A stretch of DNA of 64,000 bases, taken from the NCBI RefSeq assembly GCF_030864355.1, contig NC_083395.1:3100001-3164000 (forward strand), given 5' to 3'. A program made the translations under genes and the position numbers. The first letter of the stretch is position 1; each line of letters begins with the position of its first letter. This document shows positions 1 to 11,000 of the stretch, in pieces. The notes below the pieces were generated by a model. The model ran no database searches. It worked only from the letters and a program-made list of their open reading frames with translations, and was not told where the DNA came from. The DNA comes from Cutaneotrichosporon cavernicola. Lineage: Eukaryota; Basidiomycota; Tremellomycetes; Trichosporonales; Trichosporonaceae.

Positions 1-996
1 GCCTGTCGTGGAAAGCCTGTGGGGAGGAGCACACCGATCTCGGTAGTGGTTCCGCCGACGTCGATGACTAGCGCCGTCTCACGCTTAGCCCCCGTCAGCG
101 AGGCGAGGAAGTGGGCGCCCCGCATCGAGTTTGTAGGTCCGCTCGAGAACGTCCGAATTGGGAGCCGCGCAGCCTGCTCACACGCCATGAGCGTGCCGTC
201 ATTGGAAGTCAGGAAGACGGGGCAGTCGAGGTCAAGTGCGGCCGTTGACGCGCGGAACCCCTCAACCGTCCTCTCAGCAAAGGAGAGGAGGGCAGCGTTG
301 AGGATGGTAGCGTTTTCGCGCTGCAGGAGCCCAATGTTCGCCACGTCCTTTGACAGGGTGACGCGCACATTCGGGATTTCTGAGCGGATAATTGCTCCAA
401 CCTTTTCTTCTTGTCGAAACTCCTCATCGATAGGGGAATAACACCCGGCCACCGCGACGGACCGTACCCCCATCTCCCGGATTTTGGCACTGATGGAGCG
501 GATCTCGGCGGGGTCGATGGGGTCGATCTCGCGTCCATCCACCTCGAGGCCGCCACGAGCGAAGAACACTGGTCCTTCAAGTACAGCCCTCAGTTCGTAT
601 GGAAACGATGCAAAGGGCGGACACAAGCGCGAGAAAGGGCCGCAGAGACGCACAACCGCCACGCGGTCGAGCTTGGCCGCATCCCGCTCGATGAGCGAAT
701 TGACAAACGACGTCGTCCCGATCGCGACCGCCTGGATACGGTTCTTGTCTACATTTGCTTTCTGGAGGGTTGCGGCAATCGCAGCCTGAATGCCCTCGGC
801 GACGTTTGGCGTCGTGGGCGCCTTGTATGCTGCTAGGACGGGGTCGGCGCAGCCCGGTGTCAGGTCCAGCACGACGGCGTCGCTGGGGTTAGGGATGGAA
901 TTGGCCGAGGTATGCCGAGATAGAGATACGCTGTACTCACGTATTCGTTCCGCCGACGTCGACGCCGATGCGCAGTGGTGAGGCGGTGACGGTCAT
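1..996 (-). CDS. Hydantoinase/5-oxoprolinase family protein (3' end cut off by window edge)
   Basis: Members of this family hydrolyse cyclic amides such as hydantoins or 5-oxoproline, usually with ATP. Exons read 996-941 and 882-1, joined across a 58-nt intron (883-940, GTGAGT donor). The start is the ATG at 996. About 312 N-terminal residues are visible. The phosphate-binding loop of the ASKHA fold, DVGGTNTDAV, lies near residue 13 and is split by the intron. A second copy, DVGGTTTEIGVL, follows near residue 295, with SSGPTNSMRGA just before it, as in hydantoinase A proteins. The C-terminal part, including any hydantoinase B domain, lies outside the window. It is divergent from an NCS1 permease, which suggests uptake and breakdown of one substrate. 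Family is confident; substrate is unknown. Confidence 0.9.
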
Positions 997-1559
997 GGTG
1001 GAGTGGATGAAGAGGAGGGAGTGGAGCGGAGATGAGTGGAGCGCTGGCTTAAGCTGTGTTGAGCGATGGCAAGGCGCGACTGTCCATATCTTACATGCGG
1101 GCGTTGGCGGTCATGTGGGCATGTGGGGTGGGGGTGGGGGTGGGCGCATGTATCGACGTAAGTCTCCACCTTGTCGTTCCTCGAGTTGTTGATGCCCACA
1201 CGGCGCTTATTGAGGGCAAGAACATCGAACGGCGTGCTGATGCCCACACGGCGCTTATTGGGGCAGGAACAGCGAACGGCGAGTGCTGGCAGGTGCGGGC
1301 ACCTCGGCAGTGTGGGCTTCAAGGTTATGTGGGCGATGGAGGCACGAGTCGCAGCCGTCGTAACCAGTCGGGTTGGTTGCCCAAGCTCACCTTCAAGTGG
1401 CGACCAACCTTGCCCACTCTGTCTGCAGTGCCTATACGCTCGTCTCGCTCGTCGCTCGCTGACTCGCTCCAGCTGATCCGAATGGACTGCCCACCACCGC
1501 TCCGACCTCCGCAACAAAAGGGAGCTGGCCAGTACCCTCCTCTTGATTCCAACTGTATC
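997..1559. promoter_or_regulatory. Divergent promoter region with 48-bp tandem duplication
   Basis: This 563-bp gap separates the hydantoinase start from the NCS1 permease start. It holds no convincing gene. The stretch TGATGCCCACACGGCGCTTA begins at 1190 and again at 1238. The copies, about 48 bp each, stay similar through about 1286, with only a few differences. A duplicated site in a shared promoter could serve both genes; that role is inference. Confidence 0.5.
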
Positions 1560-3381
1560 ATGGCTGGTGTAGCGAGCAAATCGTGGGCCAAAAGGCTACA
1601 AGTCAAGCAGCGTGCCGGCGAGGAAGACGTGTGGGAGCAGAATGCCTGGGTGCGTTTCCCTATTCCACTCTGACACAAGCTCAACCGCGACAACGTCCCC
1701 CTGCCGCCGTCCCGTCGTACATGGGGCTACTGGTCGTACGTGGGGTTCTGGGTCACGACCGGCGTCAACGTCTCGGGGTGGTCTGGGGGTGCGGCGCTGC
1801 TCGGTCTAGGCCTGACTGTCGGGCAAGCGATGGCGGTGACTGTCGCTGCGCAAGCCATCATCGTCTCGGTATGGATCTTGACCGGGTGGGTTGGGGCGTA
1901 CTGGCACGTCTCGTTTCCCATGTGGAGCCGCTCGGTATGGGGCATCAAGGCAGCTTACTTCCCCCTCATCAATCGGATTATTCTCTCGTTTACGTGGACG
2001 GCGACACAGGGTTGGTTTGGCGGACAGTGCCTCAAGGTCTTTCTCGGCTCAATGTTTCCATCCATTTACAGGATGAAGAACACACTGCCAGAAAGTGCGT
2101 TTATGACCAATGCGGATTTCATGTGTTTCGCCCTCTTCACCGTCTTGACCATGCCTCTGCTTCTTATTCCGCCAGAACATATTAGGCGACCGATGGTGTT
2201 TGTATGTTTCACAAGCACAGTCACGGCATTCACACTGTTTATTTGGAGTCTGGCGCGCGGACACGGCGGCGGACCACTCATGAAGCCCGAAGGACTCGCT
2301 TTGCTTGGTGTTGAGCCGGCTCGTGGGTCCCAGCTCGGCTGGGCCGTCGTGTATGGAATCAGCACGTCGCTGGGGTCGATCTGCGCTGGAATCCTCAACC
2401 AGAGCGACTATACTCGTTTCGCTATACGTCCAAGCGCCCCATTCCTTACTCTGGCACTATGCCAACCTGTCGTTGGCACACTCACAAACCTCATTGGCAT
2501 TGTATGTACCTCTGTCGCGGCACAGCATTATCCCGACGAGGGACTGCTGTGGACGCCGTACGAGCTCCTCCGCGTTGTACAGAAACACGGTGGACCTGGG
2601 GCACGTGCCGCCGTCTTCTTTGCATGTAAGTTTGTCCATCACCACAAGCTGATTTCCAGGTGGCGCATTCGTCCTTTCCCAGTGGGGCATTAACGTGCCG
2701 GGTAACCTCCTGGCGGGAGGCATCGACCTCACCTCATTATGGCCGCGATACCTCAACATCCGTCGTGGCGGTGGGTTAAACAGACAATAACAGCTGACAG
2801 CAGCATACATCACCCTCGCAATCTCGGTGGCCATGTGTCCATGGGCGCTGCTCAGCGGTTCCAACACCTTCCTCTCGGGTGAGTTGTTGTCCGAGGGGCT
2901 TACAGCTAACTCCAGTGATGGGCGGGTACGCCGTCTTCCTGGCGCCGATCACTGGCACTCTTGTGTTTGACTTTTTCTTTGTACACCAGCGTAAACTCAA
3001 GCTCACAGCCCTTGTCAGCTGACTTGCGTTCAAAGCTGACAGCAGTACGAGTGCAACTCGTCGTCCATCTACTACTATTGGAAGGGTGTGAACTGGCGCG
3101 CTGTAATCGCATGGGCATGCGGTGTCGGGCCCCTCTTCCCGGGATTCCTCAACAACGTGGCTGGTACTCGCGTCCCGGAAGGAATCAAGAAACTGTACTT
3201 TCTCTGCTGGCCTCTGGGCTTCACTGTCTCAGGAGTAGTGCTAGTTGTCCTGTCCAAGGTCTTCCCGGTCGCGGGCGTAGGCGAGGTGGACGAGCTGGAC
3301 GTCTTTGGCACCAAGGGCGAGCCGGAGACGACGCGGGGTACGGCCAAGGACGAGTTTGTGGTGAATGAGCTGCAGTCGTGA
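1560..3381 (+). CDS. NCS1-family permease (nucleobase/allantoin/hydantoin type)
   Basis: NCS1 proteins are plasma-membrane symporters for uracil, allantoin, thiamine, hydantoins and similar compounds. Exons: 1560-1649, 1680-2625, 2660-2770, 2801-2878, 2916-3013, 3046-3381, giving 552 aa, close to the normal family length. Family signatures are RRTWGYWSYVGFW after the first intron, GINVPGNLLAGGIDLTSLWP and YLNIRRG in the later transmembrane region, and GVNWRAVIAW near the C-terminus. About twelve hydrophobic segments can be seen. The last intron uses a GTCAGC donor. It lies head-to-head with a hydantoinase gene, so hydantoin-like or allantoin-like cargo is plausible. Exact cargo cannot be told from the sequence. 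Confidence 0.9.
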
Positions 3382-4063
3382 GGTGTGAGACATTCCACGG
3401 ACTGCAAGTTGCAGATATGTCCGGTTCCTGTGCCTGGTATGCAATGTAGGCTGTGCTGTTAGTTTTGGGCCAAAATGCAAGGCGGGAGGTGTTTTGACGA
3501 TTGCGCAGGCGTGGCCGAGAGCTCTCCTGGATCGGTCGATCTCGGCCCCACGACCGCAAACTCTATTCCGAGAGTATGTGACTTGTAGCTCGTCGCTGCT
3601 GAGGCTGGAGGCTGGCCCATCCCCATTCCCGCGTGGTCGCCTGGAGGCGGTGTCAGTCAATCCTCCCTCGTGGCATCCTGCTGCGTCATCCTCGCCAGCA
3701 CGCCGTCTTGGAAATGGGTCTAACCTGGTGGTCTTGGAAATGGATGGCGTGCGGGGGGCGTGCGGGGGGTGTCTGAGCGTTGTGCGGGGCACGGCTCGGG
3801 GTCAGGCTCGGGCTCGATAATGTCCGAGACGGGGAAGGTAAAATGCCTCACTAGGGACGTGCGGGGGGGGGGAGGGGGGGAGAGGGAAAGGAGACGCCAG
3901 GCAGAGGGGAAGAATGGAGACAACGGACACGGACACCTCTACGCGGCACTCCAGTGCTATCATACTTTGCTCCACTGCTATCATACATGGTCGTACAACT
4001 GTTCTAGTCTCCGGCTCTGCCGTGTTGAGCTGCCTCCCTTATGTCTTCTGATCTGTTGCTGTG
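3382..4063. other. Intergenic region, no gene seen
   Basis: Between the permease stop and the small minus-strand gene. It contains short GC-rich repeats (TGCGGGGGGCG twice near 3750) and a poly-G/GA run near 3861-3885. Open frames here lack codon bias and family motifs. Confidence 0.5.
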
Positions 4064-4295
4064 CTATTCGTCGTCGTCCTCGTCCTCGGCGTCCATAAAC
4101 TCGTCGTCGCGGTAGCAGCACCACTTGACGATCTCGTCATCTGTGACTCCGTCCAGCGCCTGTTCGTCGGCCTGGCGTCAGGTGTGTTTTCGGGCGACTC
4201 ACGACGCGGACAAAGGCTGGGACGGGGGATGGTGGGGTGTGGGTGTGGGTGGACTCTGGCGGGGGCGTGAAGAAGCGCATCAGAGGTGGCGACAT
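4064..4295 (-). CDS. Small acidic-tailed protein of unknown function (66 aa)
   Basis: I do not recognise this protein. Exons 4295-4203 and 4171-4064 are joined across a 31-nt intron (4172-4202; GTGAGT donor, CTGAC branch, CAG acceptor) and give 66 aa. The N-terminal half is Pro/Thr rich (MRFFTPPPESTHTHTPPSP). The C-terminal half is ordered-looking and acidic (GVTDDEIVKWCCYRDDEFMD, then a run of Asp/Glu). A clean splice site that keeps the frame and C-rich third positions support a real gene. It is too short for most gene finders. It could be a small subunit of a complex; nothing in the sequence says which. Confidence 0.55.
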
Positions 4296-5259
4296 GGTGT
4301 GGAAGAACAAGTTGGTAAGTTGTTGGACTGAACTAAAACTCTAAGAGTGTTTCGGGTCGTCTGTCGTGGGCTGAGCGGCGAAATCGGACGACTGAAATCC
4401 CTCGTCCCTCCCGCTCAGGGTAAGAAGCATGCTTCCCTTTTCTGTAGTTTGGTCACGCTGCAAAATCCCGCACAAATCAGAGCCAGTCTTCTGGTTCTCT
4501 CGTTCCCTCTCTGTGCCTCGCCAGCGTCTTATTCTTCTTGCGACTGGAATACGAGCAGGGAAAAGACGACTCAAGAGTGCGTACGGATGAACAAATCAAC
4601 GAATCAACAGATGTAGAGTATCGGCTACATGCCACGCTGATCGTCCGAGTGACTACCTGCTCAGCGAGACGACATATGACAACTGGTGCAGTGTGAGTCT
4701 GCAGTGCAGTGCGGTGGAGCACCCTCGTACCATGCCTTTACGTTGACACGACGGCAGCGTTACTTGTACGTACGACCTGGACCACTCGACGTCAAGGTTC
4801 GTCGGGGCGATGCCATTCCGTGATAGTGACGTGTAGTACAGCGGGGAGGCTACGGCAGCAACGGCATGGCCCTGGGCGCTGGGATTTCCATTTGTTGGAG
4901 CACGTTGCTCCACAGTCTCCACGAGCCAAATCCCTTGGCACCCCAAGCCAAGCCAGCCTCCAGCCAGCCTAAGCCTCAGCCTCAGCCCAGCCTCAGCCTA
5001 AGCCTCGCCAAACCCTGCCTGCGTCGTCCAGCATCACCCGCACGTGCACCGAACCGCTCCTTCGGAAACTTTCTCGGCGCCCGGCGGCCAGCCATGTCGC
5101 ACTGCACTTGGCCCGACGCACTTGGCCGTTGGTGAGAACGTGCCGTTGCCAGTCAGGAGCATGCCATGCCGTCGTCGACAGCCACAGCCGGTGCATAGCC
5201 CATGTCTACGTCTAGTTGCACCACGTCGCATCACATCACATGCCATGCAATGCCCTCCC
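4296..5259. other. Intergenic region, no gene seen
   Basis: Nearly 1 kb between the small gene and the 3' end of TRS65. It includes a degenerate AGCCTC/AAGCCT repeat tract at about 4935-5012. Open frames overlapping it are not supported by splice sites or motifs. Confidence 0.5.
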
Positions 5260-7857
5260 CTACCTCGCCGCAACCACCACCTCGAGCACTGGCGAGATGT
5301 CAAAGTCAAAGTCGCCCTCCATGCCCGTCAGCCGCAGCCGCTCGATGCGATGCACCCCATCCCGCAGCGCAAGGAACCTGATCCGCGCAGCCAGGCTCGC
5401 CCCAGGCAGCAGCGGGCCGCACCGCACGTCAGTCTCCAGAGCCACCAGCGCCGGTGCAGCAGCCTCGTATTGCGCCAACATGGCCCCGAGCACCGCGTCG
5501 TCGACACCGTACGTCGCCTCGTCGGCACGGCGTCTCCGCCGCACCGACCAAAGGTCGCGGATACGCGTGTCCGCTTCCCGCGCAGGAACCGCGAGGCGGA
5601 ATCGCCGCACCGTGTCGGTGCGGTTGTGCACAAACACCTCAATGCTGAATGTGTCGAGGGCGTAGATTGTCCCCGTCGTGTCTGGCGTCAGAGGGGCTGG
5701 TACAATTCCCCCCTCTTCCCCAGGGAGGAGGCGAACAGAAACGAGGAGACCGTGCCCGTCGCCGGCGTAGCGGCCGCTCATGACGCGCCCAGAGACCACC
5801 TGGCTTGGGTGGTGGCCGTTCGGGCGCCCCGGATTGGTCACTACCCGCCTGTCGTCTGGGAGGAGGTTGGCTAACGCGTACCGCCTGTCACCTGCAATAG
5901 CGTTCAGAGTCGGCGCAGCGACCTTGAGAGTTGGTCGGTTCTGCTTTGGCGCAGGAGGAGGCGGCGGGGCGGGCGGAAGCGTCGAGTAGAACGGGCCGAG
6001 ATCGAGGTTGCAGTTCCACCTGCTGTGGAAGGGGGCTGTGGGGAACGTCTTGGCCCCAGACTCGAGGCGGTAGGGGCGGCCAGTGAGGACAATCGCGACG
6101 ACCCGGTTCTCCTCACCCTTGTGTCGCGCGACCTCGGTCGATCCGGGCGACGACGCGATCGTCACTGCGTACAGCAGGTTGTACTGCTCGTGCGCAGCGA
6201 GCTGGAGCGGGAACACGGTATCTGGAGCTGGTGTACGTGGCGGCGATGACGAGCTAGGCTTGCGCACTGTCGTTCCTGGCTGGCAGACGAGCTCGGCCGT
6301 CGCCTTGGCTCCCTTACCTCCAACCTCGACAGCCACCTGCTCCACCTCGAATGCGTATTCACTCGAATCGGCGCCGTTCTCAATCTCGACGCAGACGACA
6401 ATTTTACGCTCAACGCTGTCCTCTGACTCGTCAGCTGCCGCCCCAGGCGGGAGGAGCTGTGGGAGGAAGAGGGTGCGCATGCGCACCCGCAGACCCGGGG
6501 AGAGTCCCAGCACGCGACGGAACGACTTGCGCATGGTCGTGCCGGCGCTGACCGATAGTTGTATCGGCGCGGCCGAGGGGATAGACTGCGGTCGGGGTGT
6601 TCTGCTCGGCGGGATCGAAATGGACATGTCCTCCATAAGCGTAGGTCCAAGGCGCGACGACGGCACCGGGGCTGGGGTCAGCAGTGTCCTCCAAATGACT
6701 GGGCAGACTCACTCGCAGCCAATCCTCCCAACAGATCGACCTCCTCCATGTGCGCGAGGTCGATATGCTCCTCCTCGTCGTCGTCGCCGTCGTCGACGCC
6801 AACATCTTCCGTCTGCACGCTGGCTGTCGTAGCAACAGACCGGATACTGGCAGTATCCGAAACGACCTTGCGGGGCTTGGCGCGCAGTGTAGCCGAGGCC
6901 GTGATCCCTAGTACGGGGTTGGCGATTTGTGTGCGGACATACACTAATGTCAGCTCCATTGTCAGGGGACAACATACCAACATTCATCTCGCCGACCCAG
7001 ACAGCAACCCACCCCTCGTCGGTGTGTACGAGGGTAGGACGGCTACCGTCGACAGCCACCTCGCCCTCCCATACTGTCACCCCTTCCAAATCAGCGTATT
7101 CCTCGGCGCCGGGTGACATGGCAGGCACAGGCCGGGGCGTGAGGGGTGGTCCACCCACACCACTCTCGGTGACGGGCGGCCGGCTGGGTTGGTGTGCGGC
7201 AGACGTAGGGGTGGGCGGGATGGCGTGGGGGGTGTGAGGGGTGTGAGGAAGAGGGATATTGGGGAGATTGAGCGTCAAACCAGCATGTGTCCCGGCCGCG
7301 GCTTGTGGGGTCGCCAACCGCGGGGGGGAGATAGGCGACGGCCGTTGTTTCGTCGGCGATCCCTTCGGCGTTGTATCTTTTCCCACTGGCGGGGGCGTTG
7401 TATCCTTGCCCACTGGCGGGGGCGGTGCGAGGCTACCCCGTCTCTCAAAGCCCACTGGAGGGCCAAGGGGAGGCAGGAACGACACGGTGGCCGTCATATG
7501 CAGGTGTTTCGTGAGGGCGGAGAGTTCGGGGGGTGTCCCTGGTGGACTGGGATTGGGACTGGAGGTGGGGAGCGCGTTGGTGGGGAGCGCGTTGGTGGGG
7601 AGCGCGTTGGTGGGGAGCGCGTTGGTGGGAAGGCGCAGCGAGACGGCGTAGGACACCTTCTCGTCTGGTATTAGCTGCAATCTTCCATCTCCGAGATCCG
7701 ACGCACCGAGGAACACTGTATCGCGCCCGGGTTGCGCCGTCACGCCCGCCCACCATGCCGCACGCTCACGGGCGTCGGACGGTGGAGGCGCAACACCACC
7801 CACCGGGACGACGATGTCGAGCTGGGCGGCGTGGAAGTATGGCTCGAGAGAGGGCAT
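5260..7857 (-). CDS. TRS65: TRAPPII complex subunit Trs65-like
   Basis: Trs65 is a fungal subunit of TRAPPII, the Rab exchange factor that acts in Golgi traffic. Exons: 7857-6978, 6943-6713, 6671-5260, with introns of 34 and 41 nt, giving 840 aa. The N-terminal signature VWVGEMNV, then VYVRTQIANPVLGITASATL, spans intron 1. The C-terminal domain shows LVALETDVRCGPLLPGAS and ARIRFLALRDGVHRIERL, the typical Trs65 end. In between lie low-complexity stretches: an LPTNA pentapeptide repeated four times (15-bp units at 7571-7630), a PPVGKDTT repeat, and an acidic block. The call rests on remembered family motifs. The middle of the protein is poorly conserved and likely disordered. Confidence 0.8.
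7571..7630. repeat. 15-bp tandem repeat, four copies, inside TRS65
   Basis: Four perfect copies of AGCGCGTTGGTGGGG. On the coding strand they add LPTNA units to a proline-rich linker. The length is a multiple of three, so copy number can vary without breaking the frame. Confidence 0.9.
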
Positions 7858-8017
7858 GGGTGGTGGGACGAGTCAATGTGACGACGCGTGAGGTGTCTGG
7901 AGGGTGAGGTGGAGGGGAGGTGGAGGGTGGAGGTTGGATGGGGACGGTTGGTTCCTGACCGGGGATTTGGTCTGGAAATGGGCTGGGTGGTTGAGAATAT
8001 GCATGCAGAATCTATGG

Positions 8018-11000
8018 CTACTCGTCGTCGCTCTCGTCCTCGTCCTCGTCCTCGCTCTCCCCCTCACTCCCACTCTTCTCACTCCCACTCTCCTCACTCC
8101 CCGACTCGACCTTTGCGTTCTCCGCGACCCACTCCCTAGCGCGCGCCTTGGCCTTGTCCATACCAGCCTTATCGCCAGCCCTAGACTCGAGCGCCAGCCA
8201 CTTCTTGAAGACGAACTTTGCCCTCTTTGCGTTCATCTTACTCCCCAAGGCGCGGTCGACCAGAGCCCGAACAGTGGCCATATCCCCCGCCCGGCCCGCT
8301 GCGTCGACGTACACGTTCCACACGTCCAATCGGCGCGGGTGGCGGTCGAGGATACCCTCAAACAGGGTCTTGCCGCGCTCAGCCGAGCCCGACTTGTACT
8401 CGAGCAATGCGAAGCGCTTGGTCGCGTCAATGTGTTCAGACTTGGCAAGAGACTGGAGGGCGCGCGGGAGGAGGGAACGCGCCTTGTCCACGTTGGTCGT
8501 GTAGTAGAACTCGGCGAAGCGCGCCCACGTCTCGGGAAAGGCCGAGTATTTCTTGAGCATCTTGTTAAAGGTTGCTTCGATTAGAGAGGCGTCCTTGCCC
8601 GCCGCGATTAAGGCGTCAATGTAGCGAGTGAAGACTGCGCGGCCGTCGTTGAATTGCACCGCTTCGCGGAAGACCTTGTCTGCGCTCTCGGGGGTGCCGA
8701 AGCCCAGTTCGAGGTTGACGAGCGCCATCCACACGTTGAGCTTCTCGCCCTCCTCGCGGAAGGCGATGCGGTCGAGCGCGCGCCGGCCAAGCGAACGGGC
8801 ACGGTCGACCTCGTGCAGAGAGAGAAGGAACGACATGTACTGGATCCAGAGGTACGAGCTGTTCGGGGATGCAAGGAGAGCACGCTCAAACTCGGACTCG
8901 GACTGGGGGCGGGCAGACGCCGCGTCCGCCGTCAGGTCGATCTTGCCCTTGCCCTTCTTCTTGGGGGCGGCGGCCGCGACCTCGGACGACGACTCAGAGT
9001 CAGAGTCAGAGTCTGCGTCGTCGACTTTGCCGGCCCAGTCAAAGCCGCCGACAGTCATGGGTCCGGCGGTGGAGATCTTCTTCTGCGCCATGGAAGAGCC
9101 GGCGGGCGCGGTGTCGATCTGCTGTCAGCTGCCGACGACGGAATTTGCAGCTGGCGGACTCACCTCCTCCTCGTCCTCGGCGTCCTCATCGTCGCCTTCG
9201 AGGCGCACGACGTCATCGTCGTCGCTGTCCATGAGGCCGAGCTCGGCGTCGGAATCGGCATCCTCCTCGTCCTCGTCCTCCTTGTCGGAGCCGTCCCCGT
9301 CCTCGTCCTCGTCCTCGTCCTCCTCGTCCTCGCCACCCTCCGCATCCTCATCCATCGCCTCATCCTCCTCATCCTCCCCCTCCTCCTCCTTCTCCCCAAA
9401 CTCGTCGGCAAAGTGGCTAGCCTTGATGCTAAAGTTGACGCGTCCCTTCTCCTTGTCGACTGAAACAATGACAGCGCGCACAGCATCACCTTCGCGGAAC
9501 CCCTTGAGCGCGGCCGCAACGTCCGTCTTCTTATTATCCGCAATTTCGCTCTTGTGGCACAACCCGCTAACGTCCGACCCGTCAATCCGCAGGAAGAGGC
9601 CATACGTCTCGACCTTCTTAACGGTAGCGGTGACCTTCTGGCCCTCGCTAAAGTCGGAAATCCGGAGCTTGCCCGCCTTCTCAGCCTTGCGAGGCTTGGT
9701 GCGGAGGGTCATCTCGGCCCGGTCGTCTGTCACAGTCAAAATCTTGCCCGAAACAAGCTGGTTGATCTCGAACCGCGGTTTCCAGTCCTTGACGAAATCG
9801 TCAAAGAGCTCCTTGATCATGACGCGGGCGGTGATGTTACGTCCCAGGCTGACGAAGAGGCCGGCAGGGGTGATGGAGCGCACGAGGCCCCGAACAGCCT
9901 GGCCGTCCTTCAGGTCACCGAAGGAGGTGATCTCGGGGTCGGCGACCTTGACCTTCAAGTCGGGGTTGACGCGGCTCTTGCGTGTCGACAGGTCGACGGT
10001 GCGCGCGCCGGTGTCAACGGCCAGGATCGCGCACAGCACGTTGTCGTCAACGCGGAGGGCACCGGTACCGGAAGCGTTGGAGAGGTCGTCGGCCTCGTCG
10101 CATGGGTGCACGCGGCCGCGGATGTGCTTGCCGATGCGGAGCATTGCGCCGGCGGGCGTCTTACCGACCACGCGGCCGGGCACGACATCGCCGACCTGCA
10201 GGTCGTCAAAGGAGCGCGCGGCGGCCGAGACGCCAGAGGGTACCTTCTGCTCGCGCTTGTTGGCGACGATCAGGAGACCGCTCTTCTCGTTCTTCGAGAC
10301 GACGACAAGGTCGTCAAGCTTCTCCCCAGTCTTGAGGGTGCGGCGGAGCTCGTCGACACCCATGCCTCTGTGGTTGGAGAGGTTGGCGAGCGAGAGCAGC
10401 GCAGTGAGCTGCGACGGGACGAGCGAGACGACGACCTGCTCGGCGTGGATCTGGGCGACGACACCCTTGACAGCCGCCCCGACCTCGAGCTTCTCGGCAG
10501 CCACGGCGGTTGGGAGCGCCTGGCGCACCGAAGCGACGAGCTTGCCAGCGTCGGCATCGATGTTGGTGATGCGGACGGTGACGGGCTTGCCAACGTAGAA
10601 GATGTCGGCGAGGTTGGCAACAAAGCCCTGCGCCGCCTCGGACTGGGGTACGAACGCGCGCAGCCCGCCAAACAGGTCGACGATACAACCCTTGTCGAGG
10701 AGCTTGGACACGACGGCAGGCGTGATCTCGCCAGCAGTGACGTCCTCAAACGTCTTGGGTGCGGGGAGGTCGGAATCGACGAGGCTCTTCTTGAGAGTCA
10801 GGACGACGCGGTTGCGTGCCGGCTCGAGGGCCCACACGCGCGCCTTGACGCTTGTGCCGGGCTTGAAGCGCTTCTCGGGGTGCTTGAGGCGGATGTCGGC
10901 GTAGTGGAGGGGCCAGACGACGCCGTCGACGCTCCCCTGCACATTCACAAACAAGCCCTTGTCGCTCAGTCGCTTGACGGTGCCCTTGAGCACCTGGCCG

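Noticed and set aside
1056..1673. 205-aa plus-strand open frame in the divergent promoter
   Set aside because: Runs through the 48-bp duplication and overlaps the first exon of the permease in another frame; no motif and poor codon bias.
3500..3560. Sequence starting GGCGTGGCCGAGAG that recalls a Leu/Ser tRNA
   Set aside because: No B-box (GGTTCGANTCC) or acceptor-stem pairing follows, so it is not a tRNA gene.
3494..3820. 108-aa plus-strand frame after the permease
   Set aside because: Composition and codon use look random; ends in a Gly/Arg repeat; probably 3' sequence.
5044..5874. 276-aa plus-strand open frame
   Set aside because: Mostly antisense to the TRS65 C-terminal domain; Arg/Pro/His-rich composition typical of a shadow frame.
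8628..10598. 656-aa plus-strand open frame
   Set aside because: It is the antisense of RRP5. The protein is Ser-rich low complexity without family motifs, while the minus strand reads clear S1 and HAT repeats.
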